Positions 34,191 to 45,804 of a DNA stretch of 64,000 nucleotides are shown piece after piece. The notes beneath the pieces were generated by a model, which was not told the origin of the DNA, searched no databases, and worked only from the letters and a program-made list of their open reading frames with translations. The first letter of the stretch is position 1. Each line of letters opens with the position of its first letter. The stretch comes from Ascaphus truei. Lineage: Eukaryota > Chordata > Amphibia > Anura > Ascaphidae. A program made the translations under genes and the position numbers. Location: contig CM071567.1 in assembly GCA_036426205.1 (NCBI GenBank), forward strand, positions 289,033,187 through 289,097,186, in the 5' to 3' direction.

Positions 34191-34810
34191 TGAGGGGAAG
34201 GTAATAAGGAATCCCTTTCTAGGGCTTTGGCCCCGCTAGCGCTGACCGCGGACATGCTTGAGAGCGGTGATGTCACCAGCTCTCCAAGCATGAATGCTGG
34301 GTGTCCTGGCTATTTTGCAAGCATGTGGGGGGGGGGGGCGTTGTGGGCAAGTTGAGCGCACTTGAAAGTTAATTTTTTTGTTAACTCAAGTGCCTAGCTT
34401 GAGCGAGCGTGAGCCGCGTGAGCGGGGACATGCACATATACATTGATGTAATTAAAAGCAGGAAGCATCGCGCGCTCAGCATGCTCAGCGCCAGCGGGGA
34501 CGCAGCTTTATAGACATTCCAGCCGTGCGGAGGCGCGCGGAGGCTGAGGGAAAGCAGGTGCTTTCCCTGGCCTTAGTATGCGCGCCATCCGGGGGCGTGT
34601 CTATGGGCGGGCCAGTGACTTCACGGAGCTGGTTCGCCCTCATTGGGCGAACTGCTCACGTGACCGCCCTATCGCATGCGCCCGCACGCTGTATAGACGT
34701 GATCACTGCCTTTAGGCAGTCTGATCGCTCAGCGTGCGGACACGTCTGCACGCTCAGTGTGCGGACACATCCGCGCGTTCTGCCCCTGTATGGATGCAGC
34801 CTATGGGTGC
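34190..34810. mobile_element. CpG-rich MITE cluster (GTCACGTGAGC family)
   Basis: Contains GGTTCGCCCTCATTGGGCGAA and, inverted, the GTGACGTCA/CACGTGA core of the repeats at 13.4 and 27.4 kb. The right end GTATGGATGCAGCC (inverted GGCTGCATCCATAC) matches the terminus at 27.5 kb. CpG density is high against AT-rich surroundings. The left edge is uncertain; two related elements may be joined near 34440. Confidence 0.6.
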
Positions 34811-35239
34811 AGTGGAAGATTCAGCTACTCACTGTGTCTGCTGATAAGAGAAAGCACACTTTCCTTTCCAGCCAGGATAAGCCAAAGGGGCATACTATTA
34901 AACAGAGAAAGGCAGGGGGAGAGGGCTAGACCAACTCAAGCTATGAGCAGTGAGAGGTTTCCAAGGCAACTGGCTGGTGGCTTGTGGAAAGGTTATATTG
35001 TAACAACAATGTTGCCACTACACAGCAGCACTGGCTGCTTCAGAACAGGGAAAATGCATTTTTCACTGGGGAGAGCTGGAAGCCTGAGAGCAGAAAAAAT
35101 ACACAGAAAATACACAGAAAATATACAATCCTGTTCCAGGACAACGGTTATTATATGCAGGCTAATGAATAGGAACAGATTAGCATACATGCACAGTTAC
35201 AGTAAGTCCCCAAACTGCCTACTGGTGCTAGAAAAAAAC

Positions 35240-35437
35240 ATTTCTGGTTATCTGTGAGGGTCCAGGAGAGATGAGCTTCCGCAATTTTATGGGAACAGGA
35301 CAGGGGGATCCTCAGGTTCTCTTCATAGGTGACAGCGCCTCTAGTCACAGCAGGCTCCAGCAGAGCTGGAGGCAGTCTCCGCAATGACAATCTTTTCTCC
35401 TACACTTCTGCCCAATAGACTGCTACTCAGGCAGAAG
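35240..35437. repeat. Direct repeat A (partner at 41325-41516)
   Basis: TGTGAGGGTCCAGGAGAGAT..., GGTTCTCTTCAT.GGTGACAG, CGCCTCTAGTCACAG.AGGCT and CTGCCCAATAGACTGCTACT occur in the same order in both copies. The copies are about 6.1 kb apart. They could be LTR parts or a dispersed repeat. Confidence 0.75.
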
Positions 35438-36237
35438 TATATATAAAAGGGATCTTTATTGATGCAGCCAATGCAGGTGTTATCACAGCGTTTGCATCAT
35501 AGTGGAGAATGGGTGCCAGACCCCTGGATGGTGCTGGCCAGCAGGAAATTTTGAGGCCTTGTGCTCTGCACAGATCTTGGCGCCTCAGGAGGTGTTGAAC
35601 TCCTCTCTCTTTCCCGGCTGGGAAGAACCACTTCCTTACCCTAGGAGGGGAATGACCAACTGACTCTATAATTTGGAATGCATCCTCCCCAATACAGAAA
35701 GGAGAGGGCACAGGGTCTGCACCATGATTGGCTTCACACAGACCCAGTGTCATCACCTCTCCTGCCACTCAGGGCGGCTGCATGAGGGGGGGTAAACCCC
35801 ACAGGGTAGCCTGTCACTGCCTGCAGCTACTAGGGCTTACGTAACAGGAGGGCAGAAAGATAGTCTTGACCAGTAATGGCTATACTCTCCCCTAGGTGGA
35901 AATTCCCATGTCCTCACTTGGATCCAATTTGGGCACCATCCAGTAACCTGGAACCTGCAATATAGAACAGGTTACAACAGATGTATCAACATAACCATAT
36001 ATAGTACACAGATGACTAACCCATATCATCCACTGGTTTACAGCAATGATGAGGAAGTAACCATTCTTCCAACTGGAAGAAGAATAAGATCCTTAGTTAT
36101 AATATTTGGGGTCGGGCTTCTTTACTACCCGTGAAAAAAACCTTATAACAGCGCTCTAACAGAGACTTAAAATAATAATAATATCCAAAAACCAAAGTGA
36201 ATAGTGAACTTATAATTTGACTGTGAATATAAAAATA

Positions 36238-36247
36238 TGATATATAT

Positions 36248-36279
<32 letters not shown>

Positions 36280-36333
36280 ATATATATATATATATATTAT
36301 ATATATATATCTATATATATATTATATATATAT
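36238..36333. repeat. TA microsatellite
   Basis: Nearly pure TATATA with short interruptions. Confidence 0.95.
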
Positions 36334-36870
36334 GTGCAACACATGTGCAAATAATGAATAAGAAATGCTGCTCAGAACCCCTTGGAAGGGTGGTTCACAA
36401 GGAATCCCTCTTGCTGGAACGTGTGGAAGTTGAAGGGGAGCGCAACTCAATCAATGGTTATATGTGAAATGAAAGAAGACACAAAATAGTGCAACAATGT
36501 CTTAGAGGAATATTTCAATTTCTGCAGACTTCTATAAAATCTGGACTCACATTTCTTCTGAAAAAATCACGCATGTAGCCCAAACTCTGATGGGCAGTGG
36601 TGGTGAGATAGGTGGGTATTAATAACCTCTTTCTGTGCTTCGTAGTCTTGGGGATAGACATGCTCACTGTGACTGCATGTCACTCAGAATGAGAGGCAAC
36701 CAACCATGCGTGGGGAAACGAAAAAGTCAAACATAGTGTGTACCAATAAAAGTATAACACTTTCTGCTGAGGATTTGTAGGTCAACGCAACTATTTTGGG
36801 CATCCAATGTGACTCACCTCCCAAATTAAGGACATTCTAAGTTTCCCTCGGCTGTCCAGCAAATCTGTTA
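36334..36870. other. Intron/repeat DNA, no gene recognised
   Basis: No motif-bearing ORF. The text resembles retroelement terminal sequence but I cannot place edges. Confidence 0.35.
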
Positions 36871-36874
36871 GAGC

Positions 36875-37440
36875 CGGAGCGGGGGGGGGGGGGGGGTGGC
36901 GTGGCTACTAATGGAGGGGATGTGGCTATTAAGGGAGGGGGCATGTCCTTGCCTGGATCAGGGCTGTGTGTGTCTCTGTGTGTGTGTGATGTGAGATGTG
37001 TGGGGGAGATGCGGCAGCTGGGAGGGAGCGGGGGAGATGTGCCAGCGGGGGGAGATGTGCCAGCTAGTGGGGGGAGATGTGCCAGCTAGTGGGAGGAGAT
37101 GTACCAGCGGTGGGGGGGAGATGTGCCAGCTAGTGGGGGGAAATGTACCAGCAGGGCGGGGGGTGCGGGGAGATGTGCCGGCAGTGAGGGGACATGCCAC
37201 AGCAGCACGGGGAGATGTGCCGCCGGGGGGAGGGGGCAGGGACATGTTCTGGCAGCAGGGGGAGACACACACACAGACAGACACACAGACATATAAACAC
37301 ACAGACAGACAAACAAACACAGACACACAGAGACACACACAGAGACAAATCTAACCCCACACTACATCCAGAAGCGGGGGGAGGGGGGCCCGGGGAGATG
37401 TGCCGGCAGTGGGTGGGGAGGGGACATGTATTCTATATTA
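36875..37440. repeat. G-rich minisatellite and GACA tract
   Basis: A run of about 17 G near 36880, then repeats of GGGGAGATGTGCCAGC(T/G) with variable G runs to 37255, then (ACAGACAC)-type repeats 37262-37345, then more GGGGAGATGTGCCGGCAGTG. Long ORFs on both strands are composition artefacts. Confidence 0.9.
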
Positions 37441-37539
37441 CATTCCCCGGCTGAAGCTGGGCACAAAAGCTAGTCATTAATAAATCTCTGCTCAGAGGTC
37501 TTAGCTTATAGATTTTCCAAAAGAGCCTGCTTGAGCCAA

Positions 37540-37880
37540 TCATGACGGTTGGTTTCTATTCCATCCATGATCGGCTAAGGTACATATGGAAAGGTATAAG
37601 CCATGAGACTGACAGTACCGATGTAAGATAGCCCTGTCAGTTCTACTGAACTTTAAGATTTTACGGTCAGCTCCTTGACCACGCAGCACCCAAAAATTTG
37701 GCTCACAGAGTTCTACCTCATGATTGAATATGGAGGATCCCCTAGGTACTCTTACCCCTAAATTAATCTCGCCCACCCTCTTACGAAGGGCTTCAGCCAT
37801 TTCTTCAGAGGACAGCTGACCTTCCTCTCACCAGTGATCCACAATAGGACCATCCACGAGCAGAAGCCGGGTTCTATTTA
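37540..37880 (-). pseudogene. Unidentified ORF fragment, probably retroelement-derived
   Basis: Minus-strand reading: RLLLVDGPIVDHW (interrupted by a stop), then an 86-codon ORF with MAEALRKRVGEINLGVRVPR, FNHEVELCEPNFWVL and ILKFSRTDRAILHRYC. The composition looks like a real protein remnant rather than a chance ORF. I do not recognise the family. It shares orientation with the broken ORF at 40551-39057 and lies between the direct repeats at 35.2 and 41.3 kb, so both may come from one LTR retroelement (inference). Confidence 0.4.
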
Positions 37881-37899
37881 AACTGGCGGTGTAGCCCAG

Positions 37900-39050
37900 A
37901 AACATTTGTTACCCAAGAGAATTGCTTACAGGTTGCTTACCGGATGCTTTTGTTTACAGGCTTCACAAACAGTCTTTTGAAGTAGATTCTCTATCTTTAC
38001 CTGAATAAACATTCCAGGAGAAGATATTGACAAACAAAAGACTTCACACCCTGTCAAAACATCTCTTGTTGATTATCAGGGACTTCAAAAGACAATACTT
38101 TGTTTCCTGAATTACCATATAGACCCCTTAGAGAAATAGCTGCTATATTCCAATCTGGATGTTGACCTTTACAATACATTTATTGATAGATTTGGTATTT
38201 CTAGGGTTTTCCCACCATCTTAAAAGATAAAAACACAATTTGGTTTAAGCACACATCCTCAACCAATCAGAACATCTACATGTTAGCGATGAGGGTAGAA
38301 AACTAATTTAAACTAGACAGAATGTTAGTAAGTTAGTTAGGAGAGGAGAGAGGAGAAAAGGGAGAGAAAGAGAAGCAGAGCTCAGAAGGTAAGTATGATC
38401 ATAATTCTTGTGCACTTGTAAATCTGTATATACCTGTGTTTTATAACAATGTATTGTTAGGTCGGATGTACTGTATTGTATTGTTTTGTTAGGTCTGTAA
38501 TAAGTACAAACCTTATAAGGAAGTATATGTAGTATGTGTAAGTCTTATATTAAGTTTATATATTTGGATCGATTCTCTGTCGTGTCATAACTCTTATAAA
38601 CCAAAGGGCATGCATGTGTGAATGTGTTTCCTATTGGAACCCATATCTACACATTCATCTCCCTAAATAATAGTTTGCCATATAATTATATTATTATAAG
38701 CCAGCAATACACTATAAGTTCATCTATATTTCTATTTCTGGATAAGGCTAAACATTAGAGGTAATACATTGGATCCCACCACTTAAGGGGTTCCCTGATC
38801 TGATGTTCTAAGTGTGGGACTACTGGACCTTGTGTCCATCTGGGAGGACACACCAGACGTAGCTGATTGTTGGGACAAGGATGACTCCCTAAACCACCTG
38901 AATGACCCCGGGGAATTACTGTAGCTACCAGTATCCGGTTTGCATAGGGTATTTCTCCCTCAGAGTCATCATCTGACTACACATCTCTTCCACCAAAACT
39001 CAAGTCTCTGAGATCTGTTGACATGCCAGGGGACAGATTATCACTGGGAA
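37900..39050. other. AT-rich stretch, no gene recognised
   Basis: No clear ORF or element edges. A purine-rich segment at 38335-38390 (GAGAGGAGAAAAGGGAGAG) is followed by GGTAAGTA, a donor-like word on plus, of unknown meaning. Confidence 0.35.
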
Positions 39051-39056
39051 ACTTGG

Positions 39057-40551
39057 TTAAAACCCAGATGGGGTCAGCAGGGTCAGAACTAGTGATGATG
39101 GTGCTAACAGAAGCACTGGGAACAGAAACAGCAGTGTCCTGAACAGGGTTGACATGGGCCGAAACAATGGAACTAGGGGCCTAGGATGGTCCCAGACATA
39201 GCGTACTGGGTTAGGCTTACTCTTACTCCCAGATGACGGTGTTGGGATGGATACAGGGACTGGTGACGGGGCATGGGCAACTGGGGCCGGTGAGCTGGAC
39301 CTATCAATGTCCATGACCAGTCCAGTATTATCAAGCTTAGGCCGGCCATGACCCCTAGGAGATGGTACGGGGGCAGTTGTGAAGGATCCACAGGTCCGAC
39401 GACCTCTTCCCCAGAGCGGGGTCTGCGGTGGGGCAGGGGCAATTGTGTACTGTCCGGCAGTCACCCCAGGAAGTCCTGTCTCATGCTCCACAGCTGCCAT
39501 ATGACGACGTAATTTTGAATGGCTACCCTCGCAAGAGCCCAAGGCAGGCACAAGTTCAACAGCGGCGATGACGTCACATCCAGCGGTGTCAGAAGTGCAT
39601 CACCCCATGGCACACCAAACAGGGCTCTGCCTGGCTCCTCATCTGGTAAGGCCGTAGCAGACTCCTGTTGGGCGGAAGAAGTAGGAGCCACACCCAGCTG
39701 AAGGTAGGAGATGTCATCTGGTTCAACAGTCTCCTCAGCGGGTGGGTCTTTAGCAGTGTGACATCTTCCTCAGGCGTGGGGCTCCTCCGGAGTTCCGGCA
39801 GCACCACAGCCTTCAGGACGGACGTCCATGGATCTAGACTCGGTCGCAGGACAAAGGTTGGTGAAGATCTTTCCCTTGCAGGTGCCTGGCAGCTTGCTTC
39901 TCCATCAGAAGGGGAGGGTAAGTACACCTCCTCCGGGCTGCGATGTTGGGGCGCCTTGCTCCCCCTAGCAGCAATTGGCATGGAGCAGGGGGACCTCCAG
40001 TGCCACCAGGGGAAGCGCACCCAACACCCCTGGGGCAGTCGGCTCACCTTCCATATGCACCGACACCGGTTCCGGTCCTGGAACTGTCGGAACTTGGACC
40101 ACGGGAGTCGTCTCGGCCACAGGAACATTGGGGCATGGTTGAGCAGGTAACAGGGCACACGGGCCCACAGATGGGCCTGAGAGGTATAAGTTGGCACAGA
40201 CCGCATCCCACGATAGCAGAGCCCATTCGTAGGCTGGAAGAGACATGGGTGTAGGACAGACTGCAGGGGCCGCACCGAATGTCATGGAGGCTCGGTCTAT
40301 CGGCTGGAACACAGGGAAAGTGGTACAGGGCTGGCAGGCCGCATGTACAGGGCCCCGCAGTGCTGGCACCGCGAGGTAGGACTGACATCGCCCCCTTGAA
40401 GCCAGCAGTTGGGGCACACGCACCGCAAGTGGTGTTGCCCATAGATGGTGACTACGAGGTAGCCTCCTGGCAGATAATAATTTGTCAGCTCTAACATTAC
40501 TTTAGATGAGGTAGAATAGTAGCTAAGCAAGGCAGCTCTTCTCTCTCTCAC
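39057..40551 (-). pseudogene. Broken proline-rich ORF with zinc-ribbon-like start (gag-like?)
   Basis: The first ORF (40551-40297) contains a possible zinc-binding set CPNC-x12-CQHC in the context CVCPNCWLQGG...CQHCGALYMRP. Proline/valine/alanine-rich text then continues through frames 40423-39965, 39691-39461 and 39551-39057, each overlapping the next, as a single decayed ORF would. The size (about 490 codons) and low-complexity Pro-rich body suit a retroelement gag or ORF1. I do not recognise the family. It might instead be a host pseudogene. Confidence 0.4.
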
Positions 40552-41324
40552 AGCTCCGCAGAACTAAAGTGGTGAACTCCTCCCATGAAAAAGGCAGAAT
40601 CCTGGATTGGTTCGTGAATGTTGCCTCTCCCCTAGGTGGAACACAGAGTAGGGGCAGGGTGGACCAAGGAGTGACCTGGCTCCGGCTGAGCCAGTCACAG
40701 TGAAGGGCGGTTTCATCTTTTGCCGCCGACTGCATGCAACTGTTTTGCAAAACTCGTAGCTTGCTTTTGCAAACCTATCCAGTGGGTTCGGCGGGAATGC
40801 CATATTGTTTGCACAGTACACGCGGTGGACTCCATTTTGGAGTACACAGCAAAGTCCACTGAAATAAAGGTACACTGGGTCCCTGGTGACGAGCCAGATG
40901 CGAGGTTCACGCTCCCTGGATTTCCCATCAGGGTGCGCCCCAACTAGCACAGTTCATTGTGCACAGGTTCACAGGGTCCCCATCAACAACTGAAAGGGCC
41001 AGTCCCTGTTTCGAATATAATGAAGGGTACACGATCCCTGGTAACATGCCATTAGGGTGTGCCCCAACACAGTCTTTCTGTTCAGCGAGGGTCTAGGCTA
41101 GCCCCCTCCCTGGTGTTGCATCAGCTAGAGGCTCCCCCCTTCCTTAACGTAGATGGTGCCCAGGGTCCCTGGTGGAGTATCAGGGGCCTGTCCCCGGCCT
41201 CTTTCACTGCCAGCTGCACTGTCCTGAAAACCCTGCCCTATTGCTGCATCTCAGCAGTGCCTCCAATTGTAGCACTATTACCCCCCACCTCCCCCGGGAG
41301 ATCTTGCCTAGACTACAGGTCAAT
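40552..41324. other. GC-moderate repeat DNA upstream of the broken ORF
   Basis: Contains TCACAGGGTCCC-like, TTCCC..CAGGGTGCGCCCCAAC and CCATTAGGGTGTGCCCCAAC repeats (near 40921 and 41050), a loose tandem pair. No gene. Confidence 0.45.
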
Positions 41325-41516
41325 GTGGTTCTGGTTACCTGTGAGGGTCCAGGAGAGATTAGCTTCCTCGATGTTATGGGGCACAGGACAGGCTTTAGGT
41401 GATCCTCCGGTTCTCTTCATTGGTGACAGCGCCTCTAGTCACAGTAGGCTCCAGGAGTCCCCGCCATGACAGTCTTTTCTCCTATTCTTCTGCCCAATAG
41501 ACTGCTACTCAGGCGC
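41325..41516. repeat. Direct repeat A, second copy
   Basis: Same text as 35240-35437, about 85-90% alike by eye. Confidence 0.75.
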
Positions 41517-42375
41517 CAAATTCTCCTGCTCAGAGATATAGATACTATTTGCACGCTTGGAGCATGCCAGTCGGAGCTGAGACATCAGAGGGGTAGGGTG
41601 TGTATATGCAGGGTGTCAGTGGCCCCTGCACTAGGCCTGAGACACCCCAGCTAGGCCCCGTCTCCCACATAGCTTGTGGTTGCGCTAGCAAATTGCCCCG
41701 CTTAGCACCATCAATTCAGGTATACAGCTAGGACGCGGCTGCGGACTGGCGCTTCAGTGGTCTGGGACAAGACTACCCTCTTGAGAGACTCTAACAGTTG
41801 GACACTACTGCCGGACACCACACAACGCGGAGGCGGACTTGTCGCTGACGGCGTGGGACCCTACGGCCTTCATCTGCAGTCTGCTTTACTGGGTGCCAGA
41901 GCACCCGGCAGGTACAACAAGTGCACCAACTGTACACACTTTAGTAGGGCAGCGCTGTCTCACACACTTGGATGGGAATTGCTACTTGTGGACACAAGGG
42001 TGGTTGGGTGCCCAAGGGCCCCTCAGGACTTTGGGGGACTATCTATCCAGGTGTGGACACAGTGTGGAAGGTACTGGAGGGTAAGGCCGTGCGTGGCCTA
42101 AGTGGTGGGATTGTACTTTGTGATTGTTCTATTGCATACAGTAAAACTGTTACTCATAGCAGTGTCTGTTTTATTGCATGGGGTCCTGTAACGGGGTTAT
42201 CCCACATAGTAGGATCTGTACAGGTGGAGGAGCTGTCACCAGACAGATCAGACACGCCCCAGGCTCCCAGCAGCGGAGGCTCAGCCCTCCTGTGAGCCAC
42301 AGGTAACGCACCACACACACGTAGCCGCCATATCTCCCAGGGGGTGGGGGAAAGTGCGCTACACTTATAACATAT
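41517..42375. mobile_element. LTR-retroelement-like repeat, second copy of the 1.05-kb family
   Basis: The complement of 42215-42340 matches about 1085-1165. Short ORFs only. The ends are not resolved. Confidence 0.4.
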
Positions 42376-43983
42376 TAATTCCTCTTAAAAAGCCATATTA
42401 TAAAAACAATCACAACAAGTACAATCTATCATCTAGCTTCCTGCTTTTGTTATAAAATTAAAAGTATGGCTTTCTGAAAATGTATGTTTAACATTACATG
42501 TATGAATATTGGATAATCCATACATATTTGCAACTTGATCATACTAGTCATAACTTGTCCAATTAATACGCATGTTTCAGAAATAGTGGGCTAACAACAT
42601 ATTTCAGTTTGGCCTACAGTAAATATTAGAACTAGTTACTTATTCCTGCAGGGTCATTGCCAATTCTGCAAATATCATCCTTATACAGTAAATTGGAAAA
42701 CACTTTACCACATAATCCACTTTAGATTTGCACATTGTATGGTGCCTGCTTGTTTTCTTGTTTGTGGCTGCTCAATGATAACAGTCCTCCAAATAAAAGT
42801 GAGGTTCTCTGTACCTATTCCTTCCAATAAAGGAAATTACCAATATTTGGGAAGGGAATTAGTTCAACTACTTATTTATTTTAAAATTAGACATAACATA
42901 TTTTACTGGCTGTAAAACAGCACCAAATTCTAGACTGCAAATCCTTTAACTTGTATGTCTTTTTTTATACTATTTTGGGGGGAAAATTAAGATTCATATT
43001 CAGAGGAAACAGGCACAGAAAATAAAGAAGAGGGGATGGGGGAAATAGAACACCACATTGATTGGAATGATTAAAAATCCTACCACTAAATAAGTAAATG
43101 TTGTAAGACATTTAACACACATATTTTGAACACCCAAATCATTTCTCTTTTAACGTTCTAAACCTTTAAATAATTTGGGATACATTTTCTGAAATACTAC
43201 AGCTGTACTATAAAGTATAGAATGCCTGTCTAGTACACTATGTTTCAGCATGTCCAGTACATGTTTAATTTATTTGATATATTTTAAATTATAATTATAC
43301 AAACATGAATATATTATTTATATAAAAATTCCCAGTATGTTATTATATTCTTAAACAATAACTATGCAAGTTTACAAGTTTGCATGTCCCTCTAGTATTG
43401 CACTTCAGCTAATCATCAAAGAGCATACTTCTGTCCTTAAAAATACCTTTGAAATCAGGATCAGCTCTGACTCCTGCAGTTTCCTTCCTTAGTGATGGAT
43501 AACAGAAATATTGACATTTGTCAGCCCATCAATTCTTAAACCACTATGGGTTGGGAGTTTTACACAGCATGCAAAGAATACAACAAGGAAACTCAAGTGT
43601 TCATCACCATACACCTAGCATTACTCTCTGACTCCCAAAAGGTATGAAAAAGGGGATAATAATTTATTTCCTGATCAAAAATGCTGTTTCATTTTTAAGT
43701 AGGTATATATTTTAGAGTGGACAGAACACGAGCCTTATACTTTGAGAACAGACAGTGTTTGCTAGACTGCGGTTCAGCTACTCTGGAATGTATTCAAAGG
43801 GTCTGTGCATTAAGACAATTATGGTGTGTATTTGCTGCTATCCAATGCATTTTTATCCTATTATTTGAATGTTTTTATATTGTTTCTTCTAGCATCTAGA
43901 TATGATGGCAATCCAGAATCCCAATGTGCAAGATAGCCAATAACAATTGTATATCATCCTTGATTTTCTTGAACGCTGGGGTA
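42376..43983. other. AT-rich intron DNA, single-copy-looking
   Basis: No exon, RNA gene or transposon end recognised. Candidate place for conserved non-coding elements, not testable here. Confidence 0.5.
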
Positions 43984-43991
43984 ATTTAGAG

Positions 43992-44318
43992 CAGGGGTGC
44001 GCAAACTTTTCAGTTTGCGCCCCCTGACTGTGCTCCCCCTTGGCTTCACCCCCACTCCTTACCTGCTCTCAGGCTCCACGCGTCATATGACGTCACGATG
44101 TCATGTGACACGTTGCCATTTGACCCCGCTGCGTCATTTGAAGACGCGTTGTCATGGTGATGCGTCACTGAAGAGCCAGCTGACAGCAGGTAAGGGAAGT
44201 TGCAGAGGCCTCGTGCCTCACCTGGCATTTAATTTACATGCCTGGGGGAAGAGCGCTGGGGCTCTGCAACTGCCGGAACCCCCTAGAATATCCTGCGCCC
44301 CCAGTTTGCGCACCGCTG
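43992..44318. mobile_element. hAT MITE, 327 bp, with perfect target duplication
   Basis: Termini CAGGGGTGCGCAAAC and, inverted, CAGCGGTGCGCAAAC. Flanked by ATTTAGAG at 43984-43991 and again at 44319-44326, a perfect 8-bp duplication. CAG ends plus the 8-bp duplication identify hAT. The interior is CpG-rich with TGACGTCA and several GACGCGT/CGTCA words. Non-autonomous. Confidence 0.95.
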
Positions 44319-45349
44319 ATTTAGAGCATACATCAAAATGTCAATGTATTGTATGTAGGGTTTAAAGATTTTCCAGCCTATGGGCCATCATGTGACTTGG
44401 AAAGTATTTATAAGAGGAGTTTGGGAGAGGTTAATGAACACATTATAATGGGATGCATCATATTCTGTCTTAGACCACCTTTTTTTATAAACCTGAGCAC
44501 CATTTGACATAAACTTGTGTGTCTAATCATCTGTTAAACCATAGGATATTTGCCAAAGACGTTTCTTACATCTAACACAGATACAAGATTCAAGATCCCT
44601 ATATTTATTTTAGGTATTTTCACTTTTTATATGTAGCACCCTGCTAAAATCTTCCCCTTACCCTGCATGTCAGCCCTGGTAAGCTGCAGACAGTACCAGG
44701 GTTAACCAACATGGTACAGAGTGATGGTGCAGAAACAGGCGCTAAAACAATACTAGTGATCACTACTAATAAAGTGAAATATTAAACAATAAATTATTGG
44801 TGACTTTTAGTGACTCAAAGTGCCAAATAAAGTTATTATTAAAGGTTGCAACTCCCTGCTCGGACCCTCTGGAAGGGACTGTCTTCACTGGTCCCAGATG
44901 GTCGATATGTATTCTCGCAACCCAGGGGGAGCATGTAGGAGAAAAGCAACAACAAAAGAACAATCTAAGCGCAGACAATTCAATTCAGTTGGGATTATTG
45001 TGGTGAATAACTTGGCTCTTATTTGCAGGCTACTCACAAGATGGTAGTAGTGTATGGGCAACAACAGGTAACTTGGATCTGTAAAATCGTCTGTATATAG
45101 GCAAAGTTGCACTCCCACTCAGAAGTCGATACGGTTATGGCAATATAAAAATGATAAAAGAGCATGTATCACTCAAGGTGAGTAAGTATGGATCGTGAGG
45201 AAGCTCACCGCCGTCTCCGTTATGTTATTTTATTTAATTATTGTTGGCACATGCTTGTCTGAAGGAGGTGGAGTCACATGTCAGAATGAGTGGCTTGCAA
45301 CACTTAGAACTGCCCAGTTACTGGGACAGAGAATTGGCCACTCCTACTG

Positions 45350-45357
45350 TATAAATA
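45350..45357 (+). promoter_or_regulatory. LTR TATA box
   Basis: TATAAATA, about 330 bp upstream of the LTR polyadenylation signal. Confidence 0.6.
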
Positions 45358-45678
45358 TAAGCTCCATCTAATTATTAGACATTAGACCGGGGGGGGGGGA
45401 CAGACCCCCAGAAACACACTTTACATCAAGCCCCAACTTAGATGAACAAAAGGGAGTCTCCAGGTCAGTCTTTTATTATTTTCTAGACAGGGTTTAGTTC
45501 TTTTTGTGCAGGGGCCCAGAGTTATACACCAAGAGAAGCTATTCTTGCGTTGAAGGTTGAGGAGGTAGCCCCTGACTATATACAGTCTTCAGAACGAAGA
45601 ATGCTTGAGGTTGTAATTCATTTATTGCTTGCACTGAACCCCTGTCCTGTTGGTGATGAAGAGATGTTGTTGCACTAA

Positions 45679-45684
45679 AATAAA
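45679..45684 (+). terminator. LTR polyadenylation signal
   Basis: AATAAA followed by GAGTCACTTTG. The matching signal in the 63-kb copy is at 63460-63465 on minus. Confidence 0.6.
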
Positions 45685-45738
45685 GAGTCACTTTGAAAAG
45701 TTCCTGGCGCCTGTTCTACCTCATTATTACTCCTCTCA

Positions 45739-45804
45739 CAGCTCTGGCCTGAACCCATGAAAGCAGCCTGAGAAGAAAAGGTCACCCACTGAGCTAACAC
45801 TCTA
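45739..45804 (-). other. Antisense tRNA-like segment in LTR U5
   Basis: The minus strand reads GTTAGCTCAGTGGG (A-box-like, 45785-45798) and GGGTTCAGGCC (B-box-like, 45746-45756), with TTCTTCTCAGG between. The same arrangement is seen at 63345-63405. It may be a captured tRNA fragment or a Pol III promoter; no full cloverleaf is seen. Confidence 0.5.

Noticed and set aside
37194..37354. ORFs rich in Thr/Asp/His at the GACA repeat
   Set aside because: Simple-repeat translation.
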